A stretch of 16,935 nucleotides of DNA. Origin: PNKC01 sp039917655. Lineage in GTDB: Bacteria; Chloroflexota; Dehalococcoidia; Tepidiformales; Tepidiformaceae. Positions 14,539-16,935 of the stretch are shown here, piece by piece. A model generated the notes under the pieces. The model was given only the letters and a program-made list of their open reading frames with translations, was not told where the DNA came from and ran no database searches. The stretch spans positions 1 through 16,935 of the forward strand of contig JBDSJC010000228.1 in assembly GCA_039917655.1 (NCBI GenBank). The letters are read 5' to 3'. Within the stretch, counting starts at the first letter, position 1, and every line of letters begins with the position of its first letter. The translations under genes were made by a program, and so were the position numbers.

Positions 14539-16055
14539 GCGTTTCGGGCACGAGAGCCCGTTCTCGCCTCTTGCTCGGCGCGTTTGCGTTCGTCCTTGCA
14601 CTGACGTCGATTGCAGGGGCCGTCATCGCGTCCGAGGCCAGACATGACGTGCGATCGAGCACCCTTCTCGACATCGCCGCTCCAATCGATGGAAGGCCAA
14701 CGACACTCAAGGAGACATTGGCCGTTAGCGCGCCACTCATCGCCGGTTGGGGCGAAGGCTGGAGGATCTACGACGTGCAAAGCACGGATGTGGACGATAG
14801 GCCCACAAAGGACAGTGGCTTGGATGGGCGACGGTTGTCGTGGACAGTGCGCGTTACCGGTGCAGACGGCGAAGAGCGCTGGATTCGCGTAACGGGGGGC
14901 CGAGCTACTCGCGCGATTGTTGCTTCATCCGGCCGGGGCAGCGGTTCGGCGGCGGGGGCCCTGTCGGAGTCGCCGCAAATCGATTCCGATGCTGCGGTGT
15001 CGACAGCACAAAGTCGCGTGCCAGGCCTGACGGGCCAGGATGGCTCCAAAGCAGTAGGGCTCCATTTTTCGTACGAGGTCGATCCCCAAACAGGCGCTGG
15101 TGCGCTGTCAGTCGTGGGAAAGCTCGGCGTCGATACGGTTCGCGTTCAAGTCGACCCAGCGTCGGGCCGCCCAATCGCCGCCGAGAAGCTAGTGTTCGGC
15201 ACGGGCTTGCAAACGTCAATCGACGGGGGTCGGACGTGGAACCCGATTGTTCAACTGCAGGGCACGCCATTGGCTCTAGCCACTGACTCGAACGGCCGCG
15301 CATTCGTCGCGATGCTACGGGGTCGCTCTCTCGCCGTCGTGGCGAAGGATCCTTCCGGTTGGCGTGAGGTAAGTACATTGCCGGCCACAGCGGGAGCGTG
15401 GGTTCGAGCGATGGCTTACACCAGGGGTCCGTCCGGCGCGGAGTTGGCCATCGCTGCTGAGAACGGCCTCTGGAGCCTGAACTTAGAGACGTCCTCGGTG
15501 AGAGCAGACGATGTCGGAATCGTAACGAGGCTTGCGTCAACCGCTGGCGGCGTGCTCCACGCCATCCGTGTCACGGCTCCTGGCGCCACCGAGCACGTGT
15601 TCAGAGCCGCAGACGGGACCTGGATTCCTAAGCCGGACGACGTAGGACCAGAACGGTTGCTCGCGGTGGGCGCGGGAGTGACCGCAGTCGGCTTGAGCTC
15701 GAAGGGCGGTGTTTCCGATATCACGGGCCTACTGGCCGCGGCCGGTAGCGACCAACTGATAATCGCTTCTGGATCCGCCGGATTAGTCCGATCGTCGAAC
15801 GGCGGCACCAGTTGGCGTCCCATCGCCTTCCCTGGAAAAGGCCCGGTCGTTGAGATTTCCCTAGCGTCAGACTGGCAGCAATCAGGCGTTGCGCTGGCCC
15901 GGGAATATCGCGGGGCCGTTTGGCGAACTGGCGATAGCGGTGATACGTGGGAGCCAGTGCTCCCGAACGCCGGGCAGATCGCGGGGCTGATCTTCGTTAA
16001 CCCTGAAACGGCGTTCGCAATAGTGGGAGGAGCGCAAACGTGGCTACCATTCTAA
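14535..16055 (+). CDS. Secreted protein with PepSY-like N-domain and Asp-box beta-propeller-like region
   Basis: The 506-residue protein starts at a GTG and has a signal peptide or single N-terminal membrane helix (about 10-33). Residues about 50-220 look like two PepSY-type alpha-beta units (TLKETLAVSAPLIAGWGEGW, then SDAAVSTAQSRVPG and DTVRVQVDPASGRPI). The remainder carries Asp-box/BNR motifs: SIDGGRTW (from 228), SSNGGTSW (from 420) and TGDSGDTW (from 465). These mark sortilin/sialidase-type propellers. It probably acts outside the membrane in binding or sensing. No catalytic residues can be assigned. The stop overlaps the next gene by 16 bases, and the upstream leader peptide overlaps its start. 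Confidence 0.7.
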   Translation: MSVSGTRARSRLLLGAFAFVLALTSIAGAVIASEARHDVRSSTLLDIAAPIDGRPTTLKETLAVSAPLIAGWGEGWRIYDVQSTDVDDRPTKDSGLDGRRLSWTVRVTGADGEERWIRVTGGRATRAIVASSGRGSGSAAGALSESPQIDSDAAVSTAQSRVPGLTGQDGSKAVGLHFSYEVDPQTGAGALSVVGKLGVDTVRVQVDPASGRPIAAEKLVFGTGLQTSIDGGRTWNPIVQLQGTPLALATDSNGRAFVAMLRGRSLAVVAKDPSGWREVSTLPATAGAWVRAMAYTRGPSGAELAIAAENGLWSLNLETSSVRADDVGIVTRLASTAGGVLHAIRVTAPGATEHVFRAADGTWIPKPDDVGPERLLAVGAGVTAVGLSSKGGVSDITGLLAAAGSDQLIIASGSAGLVRSSNGGTSWRPIAFPGKGPVVEISLASDWQQSGVALAREYRGAVWRTGDSGDTWEPVLPNAGQIAGLIFVNPETAFAIVGGAQTWLPF

Positions 16056-16438
16056 GGTCGTACCGCATCACCATAGGTCGTTGGTCAGGCTGGTTCTTGC
16101 TTTCGGCGCTCATTTTCCTGGTAGCCGCTTGCGGTGGATCGAGCGGGGACGACCGATCCGGCCAACCGGCTCCAGCCACTTCCCCCTCTGTCCCCGCCTC
16201 TTCCACGGCGCCGAGCGGCACACCGCTTCTCCACCCGCTGCCGTTTCGAACCGGCAACCCGATCCTTGATCCGATCGTCGCCGCCGCCGCAACGGCCGAC
16301 TCCGCAAAGCTGATATCACTGGTGGAATTGCGCTCGTGCCGCCGGTGGCCCGTCGAACCGGAATTGCCCACCACAGTTAGTGGAGAGGCCAACCAATTTC
16401 CCCGATTGGTAGACATTGTGGCTCCGCCGCCGACCTGA
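16040..16438 (+). CDS. Small lipoprotein of unknown function, possibly truncated
   Basis: The 132-residue product starts at a GTG with gggagg at 16025-16030. The lipobox is V28-A-A-C31, followed by a Ser/Pro/Ala-rich linker (about 32-70) and a short domain (NPILDPIVAAAATADSAKL and onward). It overlaps the secreted propeller-like gene by 16 bases, so the two are almost certainly co-translated and may act together at the membrane. The frame one base to the left stays open for a long way after the stop, so a frameshifted longer ancestor is possible but unproven. Confidence 0.6.
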   Translation: MATILRSYRITIGRWSGWFLLSALIFLVAACGGSSGDDRSGQPAPATSPSVPASSTAPSGTPLLHPLPFRTGNPILDPIVAAAATADSAKLISLVELRSCRRWPVEPELPTTVSGEANQFPRLVDIVAPPPT

Positions 16439-16558
16439 CTCTCAGCGTCTTCGTTTTAACTCCGGGCACTAACGAGAAACGGAACGACCATCTGGACTCC
16501 GACCGAATCGGGGCACCCGGCTGCGTGACCCGGAGGCGGGGTGGTTCGTTCAGCCTCT

Positions 16559-16578
16559 TAACCGTATGCTCGCGGTTA
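16559..16578 (+). repeat. Inverted repeat over the recombinase start
   Basis: taaccg (16559-16564), 8 bases, cggtta (16573-16578). The right arm overlaps the A of the ATG at 16578. TATGCT inside the spacer (16565-16570) could be a -10 box for a leaderless message. It could be an operator or an mRNA hairpin. Confidence 0.35.
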
Positions 16579-16935
16579 TGGTTAGCAGGCCCGCGCACAA
16601 GACCGCCGAGGCGTTCCTTGACGCCTACCTCCGCGAACTCAGCGCCGTCGGCGGGCGGTCGCCGTACACGATTCGCAACTACCGCAACGACATTGGTGAT
16701 TTTCTGCGCTGGTCGGCCGAGCGAAACTTGGACCCGCTTCAGACGAACCGCCAGCTGTTCCGCGAGTATCTGGGCGAGGTGAAGGCGCGCGGAATGGTGG
16801 CGGCCTCCATCACGCGCCGCACCAGCACCGTGCACTGTTTCTACAAATACCTGGTGCAGGAAGGCGGCACGGAGAAGGACCTGCTCTACGGCGTTGCCCT
16901 GCCAAAGCGGCCAAAGCGGCTGCCAAAGGTCCTCG
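16578..16935 (+). CDS. Tyrosine recombinase XerC/XerD-type, N-terminal part (cut by window end)
   Basis: The 119 visible residues are the SAM-like DNA-binding N-domain of phage-integrase/Xer recombinases: AEAFLDAYLRELSAVGGRSPYT, split here as AEAFLDAYL and GGRSPYTIRNYRNDIGDFLRW, then ASITRRTSTVHCFYKYLVQEG and NPL-like LPKRPKRLPKVL. The catalytic R-H-R-Y domain lies beyond the window. Xer proteins resolve chromosome dimers, but a mobile-element integrase is not excluded. The start may be the ATG at 16578 or 16566. There is no ribosome site, so a leaderless start is possible. Confidence 0.85.
   Translation, partial: MVSRPAHKTAEAFLDAYLRELSAVGGRSPYTIRNYRNDIGDFLRWSAERNLDPLQTNRQLFREYLGEVKARGMVAASITRRTSTVHCFYKYLVQEGGTEKDLLYGVALPKRPKRLPKVL

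Noticed and set aside
13847..14740. 5' extension of the methyltransferase frame upstream of 13846
   Set aside because: Covers the divergent HTH gene and its promoter region. The residues have no methyltransferase similarity, and homology starts at the GTG.
16439..16577. Continuation of the lipoprotein in a shifted frame
   Set aside because: The shifted frame is open, but I see no conserved motif in it. Kept only as a note on possible truncation.

Overview
The window is GC-rich and gene-dense. It most resembles a Chloroflexota (Dehalococcoidia-like) chromosome. The reasons are threonine/proline 'TPTNTPT' stalks on surface proteins, an F420-type luciferase-like oxidoreductase, frequent GTG starts and several starts with poor Shine-Dalgarno sites. 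This assignment rests on gene style only, because no rRNA or other phylogenetic marker is present.

Left part (1-5023): one giant exported protein of about 1550 residues, open at the left edge. It has a Thr/Pro stalk, four SpaA-like prealbumin-fold domains that each keep a Lys/Glu/Asn triad for a self-formed isopeptide bond, several DUF11-like domains, a discoidin-like module and a C-terminal APNTG-membrane-anchor tail. A strong hairpin terminator and a gene-free stretch with short GC-rich repeats follow.

Middle part (5024-11696): on the minus strand, tRNA-Ser(GCU) and then miaB, behind a readable tRNA promoter. On the plus strand, an LLM-class oxidoreductase is followed by an NrtR-like Nudix/winged-helix protein whose Nudix box is degenerate. 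Next comes a tight padR-modA-modB-modC operon for molybdate uptake. Divergent from padR, on the minus strand, lies a short stretch that reads as a Mop/molbindin domain only if two compensating frameshifts are allowed. It has not been recognised as a normal gene and is probably a damaged molybdate-binding protein gene.

Right part (11697-16935): a second surface protein with a Thr/Pro stalk and an LPATG anchor, ended by a strong hairpin. Then come a small two-helix membrane protein and a class I methyltransferase, both on the minus strand. Divergent from the methyltransferase is a 109-residue stand-alone LuxR/GerE-type helix-turn-helix protein with two cysteine pairs. It is followed by a structured leader, an 8-codon leader ORF, a secreted PepSY-like/Asp-box protein and an overlapping lipoprotein gene. 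The window ends inside a tyrosine recombinase of the XerC/XerD type.

The most interesting points are the frame-broken molbindin beside modABC, the isopeptide-type giant adhesin with sortase-like tails but no sortase in view, and the HTH / leader peptide / secreted sensor-like protein / lipoprotein cassette, which I cannot match to a named system.
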